64,000 nucleotides of DNA from Deltaproteobacteria bacterium (GCA_021780755.1 JAJXYF010000008.1:1-64000), one strand, 5' to 3'; shown: positions 1-8,601, counted from the stretch's first letter. Notes: generated by a model not told the origin, from the letters alone. Translations and numbers: made by a program.

Positions 1-2
1 TC

Positions 3-512
3 GGCAAACAGATTCGCTTCCTGTCGCGCCGCGCGATCGCCGCCCTGCAAGCCTACGACTGGCCCGGCAACGTCCGCGAATTCGCCCACGCCATGCAGTC
101 CGCCGTCATGCTCACCGACGGCGACCGGATCGACGGTCACGCATTGCCCGACCACGTTACGCGGCCGGTTCCACCGCCCGTTGTTGCGCCTGAACCGTCG
201 CCTGCCGAGAGTCTCCGGATCGAGCCCAATCCGCCCGCCGTCGCCCCGGCTGGGTTGGCGGCCATTGCGGACATTTCGGCGAGTAGCGAAGCCATCGCGC
301 CGCTGCTGCTCGACGAAGTAATCAAACGAACTTTGGTGCGCTCGCTGGAGGAGACCGAAGGCAATCGTCGGCGCGCTGCCGATCTGCTTGGCATCTCGCG
401 TTCGACGCTCTACCGAATGTTGGCGCGCTACGGCTTGGCCGAAGACCGTACCCGCGATCGCGCCGCCGCGGACGAACGCGTCGCTGCGGTCTCCCGCCCG
501 CCCGCGATCTGA
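3..512 (+). CDS. Sigma-54-dependent transcriptional activator, NtrC family (3' part)
   Basis: The reading frame is open from the window edge, so only the last 169 residues are present. They hold the end of the AAA+ domain, with the WPGNVREF motif (residues 21-28) typical of sigma-54 activators. A Pro/Ala-rich linker follows, then a Fis-type helix-turn-helix near residues 118-142 (RRAADLLGISRSTLYRML). Such proteins bind upstream enhancers and use ATP to open sigma-54 promoters. The sensory or receiver domain lies outside the window, so the signal is unknown. The next gene, xdhC, is 264 bases downstream on the same strand, and a regulatory link is only a guess. Confidence 0.9.
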   Translation, partial: GKQIRFLSRRAIAALQAYDWPGNVREFAHAMQSAVMLTDGDRIDGHALPDHVTRPVPPPVVAPEPSPAESLRIEPNPPAVAPAGLAAIADISASSEAIAPLLLDEVIKRTLVRSLEETEGNRRRAADLLGISRSTLYRMLARYGLAEDRTRDRAAADERVAAVSRPPAI

Positions 513-776
513 TCATCTCGGCTGCGCGAGGTTTCATGGTTTTGAAAGTTACGGGTTGAGTTCCTCAGCACTCGCCCCGGCAATTAGCCGAGGGAACGCC
601 CGTAAGCGCGCTTGCCGCAACGTGGCCCACTGGAAAGATTTGTCACTTTTAGGTCACAATAAAAGTTATACGCAGTGATCCGACGCCAGGCGCGGCCGAG
701 CCGTCGCCGCTCTGTCGGGATCCGGCGTTCCCGGCACCAGGGGATCGTCCCCGCAGTGTCACCGGAGCTTTTATAG

Positions 777-1931
777 ATGGCCGCTGTCGATCAAATCTGG
801 TCCGAAGCAGTTCGGACACTCGAACGCAATCAGTCCTTTGCGCTCGCCACCGTGATCAACGTGCGCGGCTCAACCCCGCGCGAAGTAGGCGCAAAGATGA
901 TTGTGCGCGAGAACGGACAGGTCGGCACGATCGGCGGCGGCTGCGGCGAGGCCGAGGTCTTTCGCAAGGCGCGGCTGTTGCTCGACGAAGGATCGGGAGC
1001 GCGGCTCGCCGAGATCGATTTGACCGGTGATTTCGACCAGCAGGAGATCGGCACCTGCGGGGGGATCATGGACGTCTTCATCGATTTGTGGGTGCCGACC
1101 GATCTGCCGATCGCCCGCCATCTGGCCGATTCCGCGGAGCATAATCGCCCCGCGGCATTGCTCACGATGATTGATCCGGGTGCCCGATCGGAGGCTCCGG
1201 CCGGCGCCAAGACGGTGGTCGATCCCGCCGAGAGCAAAATGAGCGCGGCCGCCGGGGTAGTTGGCTTCGAGGGCTTTGCGTTGAACCAGTTGGCCGACCG
1301 CGCGGCGGATGCTGCGGCCGGATTGCTCGAGGTCGATGGCGACGGCGGCCTCAAGCCGGTTACGCATATCGGGCCGAACGGATCGCCGCGGCTCTTTCTC
1401 GATCCGATAACCGGGGCGCAGCGGCTGATAATCGTTGGGGCCGGCCATATCGCGCAGCCGTTGTGTGAACTGGGCGCGATGCTGGGATTTCACGTTACGG
1501 TGATCGACGACCGCGCGTCGTTCGCCAATCGCGAGCGATTCCCACAGGCTGACGTGGTAATGGCAAAGCCCTTCACCGCCGCGATCGATTCACTGCGGCT
1601 CGATCGCCATTGTTATCTGATCTCGGTTACGCGTGGACACGCGTTCGACGAAGAGGTCGTGCGCGCCGCGCTCAAGCAGCCCGGATGTTTCATCGGGATG
1701 ATCGGATCGAAGCGCCGCTCGCGCGCGATGCTTGCGCGGCTGGCGGAGGACGGTATCGATGCCGCGCTGCTCGATGAAATACATGCGCCGCTGGGGCTCG
1801 ATATCGGTGCGGAAACGCCCGAGGAAATCGCGATCGCGATCGTCGCCGAGATTATTCGCGAGCGTCGTACGGGAGCGCGCGACGATTTCAGTCTGGGCGT
1901 GAAGTCGGGCCGCCTGCGCCGCAAAGTCTAG
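777..1931 (+). CDS. xdhC: XdhC/CoxI family molybdenum-cofactor maturation protein
   Basis: 384 residues with the two halves of the XdhC/CoxI family. The N-terminal domain holds GTIGGGCGEAEVF (about 50-62, conserved Cys at 56). The C-terminal Rossmann-like domain starts at VGAGHIAQ (about 219-226) and has a second acidic strand end at VIDDR. Family members bind and sulfurate molybdenum cofactor and insert it into xanthine dehydrogenase or CO dehydrogenase-type hydroxylases. A GGAG lies 11 bases upstream of the ATG. The mocA-like gene follows after 18 bases, the usual pairing for molybdo-hydroxylase maturation. No molybdenum hydroxylase subunit is in the window, so the client enzyme must be elsewhere. 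Confidence 0.9.
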   Translation: MAAVDQIWSEAVRTLERNQSFALATVINVRGSTPREVGAKMIVRENGQVGTIGGGCGEAEVFRKARLLLDEGSGARLAEIDLTGDFDQQEIGTCGGIMDVFIDLWVPTDLPIARHLADSAEHNRPAALLTMIDPGARSEAPAGAKTVVDPAESKMSAAAGVVGFEGFALNQLADRAADAAAGLLEVDGDGGLKPVTHIGPNGSPRLFLDPITGAQRLIIVGAGHIAQPLCELGAMLGFHVTVIDDRASFANRERFPQADVVMAKPFTAAIDSLRLDRHCYLISVTRGHAFDEEVVRAALKQPGCFIGMIGSKRRSRAMLARLAEDGIDAALLDEIHAPLGLDIGAETPEEIAIAIVAEIIRERRTGARDDFSLGVKSGRLRRKV

Positions 1932-1949
1932 TCGCGGCTCGGAGCGAAC

Positions 1950-2564
1950 TTGAGCGTCGCGCGAATCGAAGCGATTCTGCTCGCCGCGGGCGAATCGCGC
2001 CGGATGGGCTATCCCAAACCGCTGCTTCGCCTCGGCGACGAGTCCTTTATCGCCCATACCACCGCGCTCGCTCTCGGCGTCGCCACCCGTCTCGTGATCG
2101 TGCTCGGGGCGCACGCTGACCGTATCCGACCGGCGGTCGCGCACGACGCCCGGGTCATGGTGGTCGAGAATCCGAATTTCGATCGTGGTCAGCTTTCGTC
2201 CCTCAAGGTTGGTCTGGCCGAGGTTATCGCGAGCGGCGCCGATGCCGTCGTGGTCCATCTGGCCGATCATCCGCTGGTTGCGCCTGCCACCTTCCGCGCG
2301 CTGGTTGGCGATTACCGCAGGACCGCGAAGCCGATCGTCGTTGCGCGTTATCGGGGGCGTCGGGGGCATCCGGTGCTCTTCGATCGCTCGGTGTTTGCCG
2401 AGTTGATGGCGGCTCCGGAAGACCAGGGCGCGCGCGTTGTGGTAAGTGCCGATCCTGCGCGGGTCGGCTATGTTGACGTCGATGACCCCGGTGTGGTGCT
2501 CGATCTCGATACGCCGGACGACCTTGCGAACGCCGGGCTACCGGCTCCCCCGTCCGAAGCATGA
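1950..2564 (+). CDS. mocA: MobA/MocA-like nucleotidyltransferase (molybdenum cofactor cytidylyltransferase)
   Basis: 204 residues of the MobA-like NTP-transferase fold. The nucleotide-binding signature LLAAGESRRMGYPK is at residues 10-23, and a metal-binding Asp lies in HLADHPLV near residue 108. MocA adds CMP to molybdopterin for xanthine dehydrogenase-family enzymes. The start is TTG, supported by GGAG six bases upstream. The gene lies 18 bases after xdhC and is probably cotranscribed. A CofC-type guanylyltransferase was considered because F420 genes are present at 34-39 kb, but the xdhC partner and the GESRRMG motif favour MocA. Substrate (CTP or GTP) cannot be proved from sequence alone. 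Confidence 0.85.
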   Translation: MSVARIEAILLAAGESRRMGYPKPLLRLGDESFIAHTTALALGVATRLVIVLGAHADRIRPAVAHDARVMVVENPNFDRGQLSSLKVGLAEVIASGADAVVVHLADHPLVAPATFRALVGDYRRTAKPIVVARYRGRRGHPVLFDRSVFAELMAAPEDQGARVVVSADPARVGYVDVDDPGVVLDLDTPDDLANAGLPAPPSEA

Positions 2565-2657
2565 CGGCGTCTTTCGGCCGGCGCCTCGGTCAGCAAACTT
2601 CGCGCCCGGTCTCAATCTGTAACCGACACCGTGTCTCGCGCGTACTAATGGGCAGGT

Positions 2658-3296
2658 ATGCTCCGTGCGCTGGCAACAAAGCGGCTTAATCGAAGCTTGA
2701 CCGCCACCTCCGACGACGAACTGATCGCCGCCGTGCTGGCGGGTCAGACGGCGGAATTCGCCGAACTTGCCGCGCGCTATCGCGACAAGGTCGAGCGGCT
2801 GTGCCAACGTTTTTTCTCTGACCGCGAGATGGTGCGAGACCTTGCGCAGGAGAGCTTTATTCGCGCTTTCACAGGCCTCTCGACGTACCGGGCTGAGATG
2901 CCGTTTCCGGGTTGGCTGCGGGCGATTGCGGCAAACGTTTGCTATGACGAGCTGCGTCGGCGTCAACGGCGGCCCGAGGACCTCGTAGCAGACTTCTCGG
3001 CGCCGGAGCGGGTTTGGATGCAGCTCGTCACCGAGGCGACGCCAGAAGAGATCGTTGACGCGGCCGAGCAGCGTCAAGCGGCCCATGCCCTCGCACATCG
3101 CCTGCTCGACGCTCTGCGTCCCGAGGATCGAATGGTCATGATATTGAAGGAAACCGAGGACCTGAGCATCGGGGAGATCGCGGAAATTTTGGGCTGGAGC
3201 GCGGCCAAGGTGAAGATTCGGGCCTTTCGTGCCAGGCAGTTGATGCGCCGGCAGGCCGAGCGAATTTTAGCGGGACGCCGGGGTCGGTTCGAATGA
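2658..3296 (+). CDS. ECF-family RNA polymerase sigma factor (sigma-70 superfamily, RpoE-like)
   Basis: 212 residues. Sigma region 2 spans about 30-100, with the core-binding helix REMVRDLAQESFIRAF and the -10 recognition segment FPGWLRAIAANVCYDELRR. Region 4 helix-turn-helix lies at about 155-205 (LSIGEIAEILGWSAAKVKIR). There is no region 1 or 3, which makes it an ECF sigma factor. The stop overlaps the start of the next gene by four bases (ATGA), and that gene has an anti-sigma zinc motif. This is the classic coupling of an ECF factor to its membrane anti-sigma factor. The third gene is a Spy-like periplasmic protein, which suggests an envelope or metal stress signal. Confidence 0.93.
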   Translation: MLRALATKRLNRSLTATSDDELIAAVLAGQTAEFAELAARYRDKVERLCQRFFSDREMVRDLAQESFIRAFTGLSTYRAEMPFPGWLRAIAANVCYDELRRRQRRPEDLVADFSAPERVWMQLVTEATPEEIVDAAEQRQAAHALAHRLLDALRPEDRMVMILKETEDLSIGEIAEILGWSAAKVKIRAFRARQLMRRQAERILAGRRGRFE

Positions 3297-3814
3297 TGAA
3301 TTGCTTCGAAGCACGCAAGGAATTTGGCGCGTTTTGGCGTCGCACGATGCCGCTCGCGGGGCGCGCGCGGTTGGTTGAACATCTGAGGACTTGCGCGCGA
3401 TGCGATCACGCGTTTCGCGTCTTCGCGTTGAGTGCGCCGGTGGTTCATTCGGAATGTCGCCCCGAGACGACGAGCTCGCTCGCGCGGCCTGCACTGAATT
3501 TCGTGCGCCCGCGCCGATTCGCCAGCGCGCGTTCGGAAACCATCGCGCGGCGCGCACCGCGGCGGCCGTGGCAGGTCGCCGCAGCGGCCATGGCTCTGCT
3601 GGCGATCGGCGGATTTAGCGCGTGGTCCTCCGTCCAGTGGCCGGCGCGGAATTTCGCCGACAGCGTGGTTGGCGAAACTCCAGAGGTTGAGCCGGTCGAT
3701 TATTCCTTTGACAACAACGCGACGGCGATCGACGCTGCCGGATCGGAGCCGGCGCTGTTCGATTCGATCGCGCCTGAGCCCTCGGCGCCGAGCGATAACG
3801 GCCTTGCAGGGTAA
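3293..3814 (+). CDS. Anti-sigma factor with zf-HC2-type motif and one membrane segment
   Basis: 173 residues. The N-terminal domain has the H-x3-C-x2-C anti-sigma zinc motif (EHLRTCARC, about 29-37), with an upstream Cys near residue 3. A single hydrophobic segment at about 98-117 (QVAAAAMALLAIGGFSAWSS) would place residues after about 118 in the periplasm. That tail is acidic and Pro-rich with no known domain. The family holds its ECF sigma factor inactive at the membrane until a signal arrives. Translation overlaps the sigma gene by four bases. The downstream Spy-like gene begins inside this gene's last codons, so all three proteins are probably made from one transcript. Confidence 0.85.
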   Translation: MMNCFEARKEFGAFWRRTMPLAGRARLVEHLRTCARCDHAFRVFALSAPVVHSECRPETTSSLARPALNFVRPRRFASARSETIARRAPRRPWQVAAAAMALLAIGGFSAWSSVQWPARNFADSVVGETPEVEPVDYSFDNNATAIDAAGSEPALFDSIAPEPSAPSDNGLAG

Positions 3815-4226
3815 GTCAAATGCGCTGCTGCTGGCCGCCGCGCTGGTGGCGGGGCTCGCGCTTGGCTTCGCCGCGAGCACGCTCGCGTATCGCTACAAAC
3901 TGCTCAACGTTCCCGGCCAAAACCTGGTCGAGCGGATGGATCGGGCGCTCAGCCTCACGCCCTCCCAGCGCGAACAAGTTGGCGAGGTGATGCAGGACAC
4001 GCGCGCGCAGGTGATGGAGATGCGGCGCAATCTGCAGCGCCAGCGCCGGCGCATCATGATCGGCGCGTACCTGAAAGTTCGCGCGATTCTGAATCCCGAT
4101 CAGCAGAAAAAATTCGACGACGAGTTTGTCCCACCCAGGTTCCGCGCCGAGGCTCGCCAAGCCGAACAGGAACCGGGCGCCGCCGCTCCGGTCGGATCGG
4201 CGCGATCCGCGAGCCCTTCACCCTGA
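3804..4226 (+). CDS. Spy/CpxP-like periplasmic protein (heavy-metal resistance / LTxxQ type)
   Basis: 140 residues from the TTG at 3804, which overlaps the anti-sigma gene by 11 bases. An upstream in-frame ATG at 3669 would add an Arg-rich stretch that only shadows the anti-sigma gene. A signal-anchor-like segment (NALLLAAALVAGLALGFAAS) is followed by a helical domain with LTPSQREQVGEVM and LNPDQQKKFDDEF, the paired LTxxQ-like motifs of the Spy/CpxP/ZraP-type family. These act as periplasmic chaperones or metal sensors. No clear ribosome site precedes the TTG, so translational coupling is likely. It is probably the periplasmic input or output of the sigma/anti-sigma pair. Confidence 0.75.
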   Translation: MQGKSNALLLAAALVAGLALGFAASTLAYRYKLLNVPGQNLVERMDRALSLTPSQREQVGEVMQDTRAQVMEMRRNLQRQRRRIMIGAYLKVRAILNPDQQKKFDDEFVPPRFRAEARQAEQEPGAAAPVGSARSASPSP

Positions 4227-4241
4227 CGACGGGGGTGCCGT

Positions 4242-4904
4242 TTACGAGCCCATGTCGCGCAGGAATTTATCGGCCTGTGCGGCGACGTCGGGATTTTTCG
4301 CGCGGTCGGCGCTCGCCAGCCGCAGATACTTTACCGCCGCGCTCCGATTCCCCTGCTGCGCGTAAATTTGGCCCAGCCTTAGCGCCGCGAACGAAGAGGT
4401 CGGATCGAGTTCCATCGCCTTGAGGTAGTAGGGCAGCGCGTCATCCATCCGCGGCGGTACGAACGACATGTACGCCTCGCCGATATTCAGATATGCGCTG
4501 ACCTCTTTGGGCTCAACCTTGACGAGCTTTTGATAGACGTCAACCACCTTGCCGAAGTTCGATCGCGAGTTGTAAAAGAGCGCGAGGTAGATGTAGGCCT
4601 CGGTGAAATTCGGATCGATCTCGGTTGCCTGCCACAGCAGTTTCACCGCGCGGTCGCTGTCGGTCAGGTTGATCGCCGCGTTAACCAGCGCGCGTGCCCG
4701 GGCCTCGTTGGCATCGCCGCCGTAGGACGGCTCCGCCGGGTTCGCCGGCGCGCCGGCCGTTGCGGGTGCCGGTGCGGTCAAGGGCGCGGTCGTCGAACCG
4801 GCGGTTTCGGTCACGCTCGCGGCGGCGGGCGCGACTCGGGGCGTGAGGATCGCCAACGCCAGCACGCCGGCAAAAAATAAGTTGAATGGTCGCCGCTGAG
4901 GCAT
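4242..4904 (-). CDS. Secreted TPR-repeat protein
   Basis: 220 residues with a signal peptide (LFFAGVLALAILTPRVAPAAA) and a Thr/Ala/Pro-rich linker to about residue 62. At least three tetratricopeptide repeats follow. Typical TPR residues are visible in LLWQATEIDPNFTEAYIYLALFY, VYQKLVKVEPKEVSAYLNIGEAY and LPYYLKAMELDPTSSFAALRLG. Such proteins act as periplasmic protein-interaction scaffolds. It converges on the Spy-like gene, with 15 bases between the stops, and is divergent from the alpha/beta hydrolases. No specific partner is identifiable. Confidence 0.8.
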   Translation of the reverse strand: MPQRRPFNLFFAGVLALAILTPRVAPAAASVTETAGSTTAPLTAPAPATAGAPANPAEPSYGGDANEARARALVNAAINLTDSDRAVKLLWQATEIDPNFTEAYIYLALFYNSRSNFGKVVDVYQKLVKVEPKEVSAYLNIGEAYMSFVPPRMDDALPYYLKAMELDPTSSFAALRLGQIYAQQGNRSAAVKYLRLASADRAKNPDVAAQADKFLRDMGS

Positions 4905-5014
4905 AAGAACCGATTAACCTGTAAGATGCTTACACGAATAATTTCAATTGCAAAGCAGGAACGTTGCGTCGCATTTGAGTCGTGCGATCGAACATACTGG
5001 AATAGCGAGCGACC

Positions 5015-5830
5015 ATGGAGACACTGAGATTCGAGGGTGGCGACGGTATCGTGCTCAACTGCGTTGACTACGGCGGAGCGGGGCGGCCGCCGGTGCTGCT
5101 CATTCATGGCGGAGCCGCACACGCCCGCTGGTGGGATTTCGTCGCACCCGCGCTGCTCCGTTCGCATCACGTACTCGCGCTCGACCAGCGCGGACATGGC
5201 GACAGCGAATGGACTCGCGAATGGGGTTACGGCACGCGCCATTATGTGGCGGACCTTCACGCGATCATTACGCGCTGGGGTTTCGGCGCGCCGGTCCTCG
5301 TGGGCCATTCGATGGGCGGCCATAACGTGATGTGCTACGCCGGCCTGCATAGCGAGACGCTGCGCGCGATGGTTGCGATCGACAGCCCTCCATCATATCC
5401 CGACTATGCCGTGGCGCAGTTGCGCGAACTGGCGGAGCGGCCGGCGCGCCGGTTCAATTCCCGTGCGGAGGCGATTGCCGGCTTCCGTACCATCCCCGGC
5501 GATACCATCGCGACGCGCGATGTGCTCGGCCATGTCGCTGAGCATTCCTTTCGCGAGGCCGACGACGGCAAATGGGAATACAAAAGCGATCGCCGCACGA
5601 TGATGCGCGATCCGATGAAGGCGTGGGACGGTCTCGCGCGGCTCAAATGTCCCGCGCTCTTTCTCAAGGCGGAGCACAGCGTGCTGAAGGCGGGCCTGGC
5701 GGAGCGGATGGTGGCAGCGATGCCGCGCGGACGGTTGGCGATCGTGCCTCATTCGCATCATCACGTGCCGCTCGATAATCCCGCGGGCCTGGCGGCGGCG
5801 CTGCGTGAATTTCTCGACGAGCTCGGATGA
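5015..5830 (+). CDS. Alpha/beta-fold hydrolase
   Basis: 271 residues. The oxyanion region is LIHGGAAHARWW (about 29-40), the strand beta-4 motif DQRGHGDSEW lies near residue 60, and the nucleophile elbow VGHSMGG is near residues 97-103 (Ser about 100). A C-terminal catalytic His lies in HSHHHVPLDNP (about 248-254). These are hallmarks of the esterase / epoxide hydrolase / C-C hydrolase group, and the substrate is unknown. It overlaps the next gene by four bases. The two proteins share layout and motifs, so they appear to be a tandem duplication. Confidence 0.85.
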   Translation: METLRFEGGDGIVLNCVDYGGAGRPPVLLIHGGAAHARWWDFVAPALLRSHHVLALDQRGHGDSEWTREWGYGTRHYVADLHAIITRWGFGAPVLVGHSMGGHNVMCYAGLHSETLRAMVAIDSPPSYPDYAVAQLRELAERPARRFNSRAEAIAGFRTIPGDTIATRDVLGHVAEHSFREADDGKWEYKSDRRTMMRDPMKAWDGLARLKCPALFLKAEHSVLKAGLAERMVAAMPRGRLAIVPHSHHHVPLDNPAGLAAALREFLDELG

Positions 5831-6654
5831 GCGTGCCGCGGAGCCATTTCATCGAGGGTGCGCCGCGGCTGCACTATCTGGAGTGGAATCCGCACGGGCG
5901 CGAAACGCTCGTATTACTCCATGGAAATTCCGCCAACGCATGGTGGTGGCAGCCGCTCGCCGACGCAATCGACAATACTCAGTTCCGGCTCCTCGCGCTC
6001 GACCAGCGCGGTCACGGCGATAGTGAGTGGGTGCGGCCACCGGCCTATACGCCCGACGATTACGCGCACGATCTTTCCCGATTTATCCAGGCGTCAAGGC
6101 TGGACCGCCCGATCGTCGTCGGCCACAGCATGGGTGGAATTTCCGTGCTCGCCTTCGCGGAGCAATTCGGACACCTCGCGCGGGCCGCAATCGCGATCGA
6201 CGTCGCCGTCTCCTCGACCCCGCGCCGCGATCGTTTCCTGATCCGTCTGAAAAAATTGCCCACCGTGATCTATCCCGATCGCGCGACCGCGATTCAGCGC
6301 TTCCGCCTGATGCCCGACGAGGGCGCGATTCCCCCCGCGGTGCTCACGAAAATTGCGGAGCGCAGCCTCGAACGCACCGCCGACGGCCGCTACACGCTGA
6401 AATTCGATCGCGCGAGCTTCATCGGCAGCGACGGTCTGGATGTGCGCGCCGCCATCAAGCGCATCGCGATACCGACGCTGCTCGTACGCGCCGAGATGAG
6501 CCGCATCATGACCGCCGAGGCGACCGCCGGCGCCGCCGAATCGAACCCGCTCATCCGCCTGACGGTAATTCCGCGCGCGTTCCATCATGTACCGCTCGAA
6601 TGTCCCGCGCTGCTCGCGCGGGCGATCGTCGAATTCGCGGCCACTGTCGGCTGA
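5827..6654 (+). CDS. Alpha/beta-fold hydrolase (second of tandem pair)
   Basis: 275 residues. Motifs are VLLHGNSANAWWW (oxyanion region, about 31-43), DQRGHGDSEWV (about 59-69), VGHSMGGIS with the nucleophile Ser near residue 101, and a C-terminal HHVPLECP holding the likely catalytic His. It starts in the last codon of the preceding hydrolase (ATGA overlap), so the two are translationally coupled. Divergence around the cap region suggests different substrates. The 281 bases after it, up to the FecR gene, carry no gene but contain the promoter described at 6881. Confidence 0.85.
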   Translation: MSVPRSHFIEGAPRLHYLEWNPHGRETLVLLHGNSANAWWWQPLADAIDNTQFRLLALDQRGHGDSEWVRPPAYTPDDYAHDLSRFIQASRLDRPIVVGHSMGGISVLAFAEQFGHLARAAIAIDVAVSSTPRRDRFLIRLKKLPTVIYPDRATAIQRFRLMPDEGAIPPAVLTKIAERSLERTADGRYTLKFDRASFIGSDGLDVRAAIKRIAIPTLLVRAEMSRIMTAEATAGAAESNPLIRLTVIPRAFHHVPLECPALLARAIVEFAATVG

Positions 6655-6880
6655 CGGTTGTCAGTCTCTACGAGTAAACCGCGGATCCGATTGTAATAAT
6701 CCACCCCAGTCTTTATTTGTCTATTTTGACTATTGATTGCGAGGCGCAATCGCGCCGCTCAACATTCGTCGATTTCCCCCGAGTGGATAAGTGGTGCACA
6801 ACTTGCGGTCCGCTCGGAGCATCGCGTATTACTCACTTGCCCAGGGTTTAACTCCGCTCAATCACTAAGCAGCAGATGAA

Positions 6881-6909
6881 TTGACATCGCCGACTGCACC
6901 GCATAGATA
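6881..6909 (+). promoter_or_regulatory. Sigma-70-type promoter for the FecR-domain gene
   Basis: TTGACA (6881-6886) and TAGATA (6904-6909) are separated by exactly 17 bases. The first hexamer matches the housekeeping consensus fully; the second matches five of six (TAtAaT-like). Transcription would start near 6916, just before a GGGGAG ribosome site at 6923-6928. This is the best-looking promoter seen in the window. Confidence 0.7.
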
Positions 6910-6935
6910 GTTCTCGACTCGTGGGGAGCTTGAAC

Positions 6936-7706
6936 TTGCTCAAACTTAATCATCGATTGAAATATCTGTGGGCGCAACGGGCGATGTTCACCGCGGTGCT
7001 GATTGCAGCACTTGCCGTTAGTGCAACCGACGCGTTGGCCCAAACACCGATTGGGGTAGTGACGATGGTTTCCGGTCGCGCGGGCATCCAGCGCGGCGGC
7101 AGCTCGCTAATCCCACGCGTTGGCACGCAACTCGATCAGGGAGATCGCGTGACCACCGGTGCCGACGGCCATCTCGGCGCGACACTCAGTGATAACAGCC
7201 AGCTCGAATTAGCCGAATCGAGCACGCTGGTACTCGATCAGATGGTATTCAGTGGGGGCGGCCGAGTGAGTACCCGATTGAGTCTGGCGCTCGGCGCGGT
7301 GCGCTCTTCGGTGACATCGGCGGTCGGTGGCGTGCCGAATTTCGAAGTACATACACCGAACGCGGTGGTTGCCGTGCGCGGCACCAAATGGAATACGCGA
7401 TACCATGCGGGCGCTGAGCGGCCGGGATTTCCTTCTTGCAAACGCTTTACCGATGTCGAGGTTTACGAGGGCACTGTCGATGTCGGCAGCGCGACTACTC
7501 CTTCCGCTCAGCACGAGGCGGTTTCGGCGGGTTACGAAACGACCGTTGCGTGTGACGCGCCGCCGCTCGAAGCCGGTCCGCTCGGGATAACCGGCACTGG
7601 CGGTATAGGCGGTTTCCGCGGGGTCGCGCCCGGCGCCGGTGGAGTCTCGCCGCCGCCTGGTGTTGAGCCGCCGCCAATTATTCCGAGGCCGCCGCAGGGC
7701 GGTTGA
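6936..7706 (+). CDS. Secreted FecR-domain protein
   Basis: 256 residues from TTG 6936, chosen because GGGGAG (6923-6928) lies seven bases upstream. The GTG at 6921 overlaps that site and would leave almost no leader. A signal peptide (FTAVLIAALAVSATDALAQ) precedes a FecR domain at about 35-160: VSGRAGIQRGG, LDQGDRVTTGADGHLGATL, LSLALGAVRSSV and VHTPNAVVAVRGTKW. The C-terminus is a Gly/Pro-rich tail. Stand-alone secreted FecR domains of this kind lack a TonB-system partner and are thought to be binding or scaffold modules. The next gene encodes a beta-barrel-like protein about 40 bases downstream, suggesting a cell-surface pair. Confidence 0.8.
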   Translation: MLKLNHRLKYLWAQRAMFTAVLIAALAVSATDALAQTPIGVVTMVSGRAGIQRGGSSLIPRVGTQLDQGDRVTTGADGHLGATLSDNSQLELAESSTLVLDQMVFSGGGRVSTRLSLALGAVRSSVTSAVGGVPNFEVHTPNAVVAVRGTKWNTRYHAGAERPGFPSCKRFTDVEVYEGTVDVGSATTPSAQHEAVSAGYETTVACDAPPLEAGPLGITGTGGIGGFRGVAPGAGGVSPPPGVEPPPIIPRPPQGG

Positions 7707-7746
7707 TCACGACAGAGCCATGACACGAAATCAAAGGAGTCCTCTG

Positions 7747-8601
7747 GTGACCGATTATTCCTGTCGCGCGAGTATTGTACGGATGGCAGCCGTCGCCGCA
7801 GTCGTGCTCGTAACCGTGCTGACTCGCGGCAACGCCAATGCTCAGTTGGATAGTCTGTATCCAAATTTTTGGAACCTCGAAGCGCCGGCCAATTTGCAGG
7901 CGACCCTTTTTGGCGGCGGCTACGCGAGTGACCATTACGGGACTACTCAGGAAGGGTTCCAACTCGATCAAAGCATCACTCCGTACATCGGCGTCTTTGG
8001 ACGCGCGACTGCGTATCAGCTTTACGTCAAGGGCAATCAGCTCAGCCCCTTCACACCAACCAGCGGCCACAAACCGCAATACTATTTCGGCCGTTTCCAG
8101 GGCGGACTCGATTTTACACTCTATCCCGGCACCGATTTCTTTCTATCCGGCGGCCACGACGCCGGCGACTCCGATTCCTCACTGATCGAAGGCGACTTCA
8201 GTAGCTGGGTGATGCCGCACAGCCGGCATCCGCTGAATATCTCATTTAGCTCGGTGCATACTTTTCAGAATGGCGTCACCAGCAGCGAGATCGATTTTCA
8301 ATGGATTCTGAAATCGACCGCGAACTGGATTTTTCTAGGCGGCGCGGGCGGCGCGATCTACGCGGGCGGCACTTCACCCGCCGCCGGTGCACTGATCTGT
8401 AAAAATCTGGGGCGGTTTAATCAGCAATGCATAATCGGACCGCCCGGCTCGCAGTCGAACCCGATTAACGGCGAGGGTGGTCCCGACCTCGGGTTTTACT
8501 ATCGCCCCTGGCGCATCGGGATGAGCGCGCAATTCGGCTACGGCGCCGCCAACAATTACGGCCAGTTGAGCGTTTACAAACAGCTCGGCTGGACCGAATA
8601 G
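7747..8601 (+). CDS. Predicted outer-membrane beta-barrel protein, unknown function
   Basis: 284 residues from GTG 7747, supported by AGGAG at 7735-7739 with a seven-base spacer. Upstream in-frame starts lie inside the FecR gene. A signal peptide ends near ANAQ (about residue 35). The rest alternates short aromatic/Gly-rich strands (ATLFGGGYASDHYG, YYFGRFQGGLDFTLY, NISFSSVHTFQNG, RIGMSAQFGYGAA) and ends in a hydrophobic/aromatic strand (GQLSVYKQLGW), as in outer-membrane barrels. Only two Cys are present, in ALICKNLGRFNQQC. No family was recognised. It is probably cotranscribed with the FecR protein. Confidence 0.65.
   Translation: MTDYSCRASIVRMAAVAAVVLVTVLTRGNANAQLDSLYPNFWNLEAPANLQATLFGGGYASDHYGTTQEGFQLDQSITPYIGVFGRATAYQLYVKGNQLSPFTPTSGHKPQYYFGRFQGGLDFTLYPGTDFFLSGGHDAGDSDSSLIEGDFSSWVMPHSRHPLNISFSSVHTFQNGVTSSEIDFQWILKSTANWIFLGGAGGAIYAGGTSPAAGALICKNLGRFNQQCIIGPPGSQSNPINGEGGPDLGFYYRPWRIGMSAQFGYGAANNYGQLSVYKQLGWTE

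Noticed and set aside
1950..2564. Possible CofC guanylyltransferase for F420
   Set aside because: The xdhC partner and the MobA-like GESRRMG motif favour MocA, and it is over 30 kb from the cof genes.
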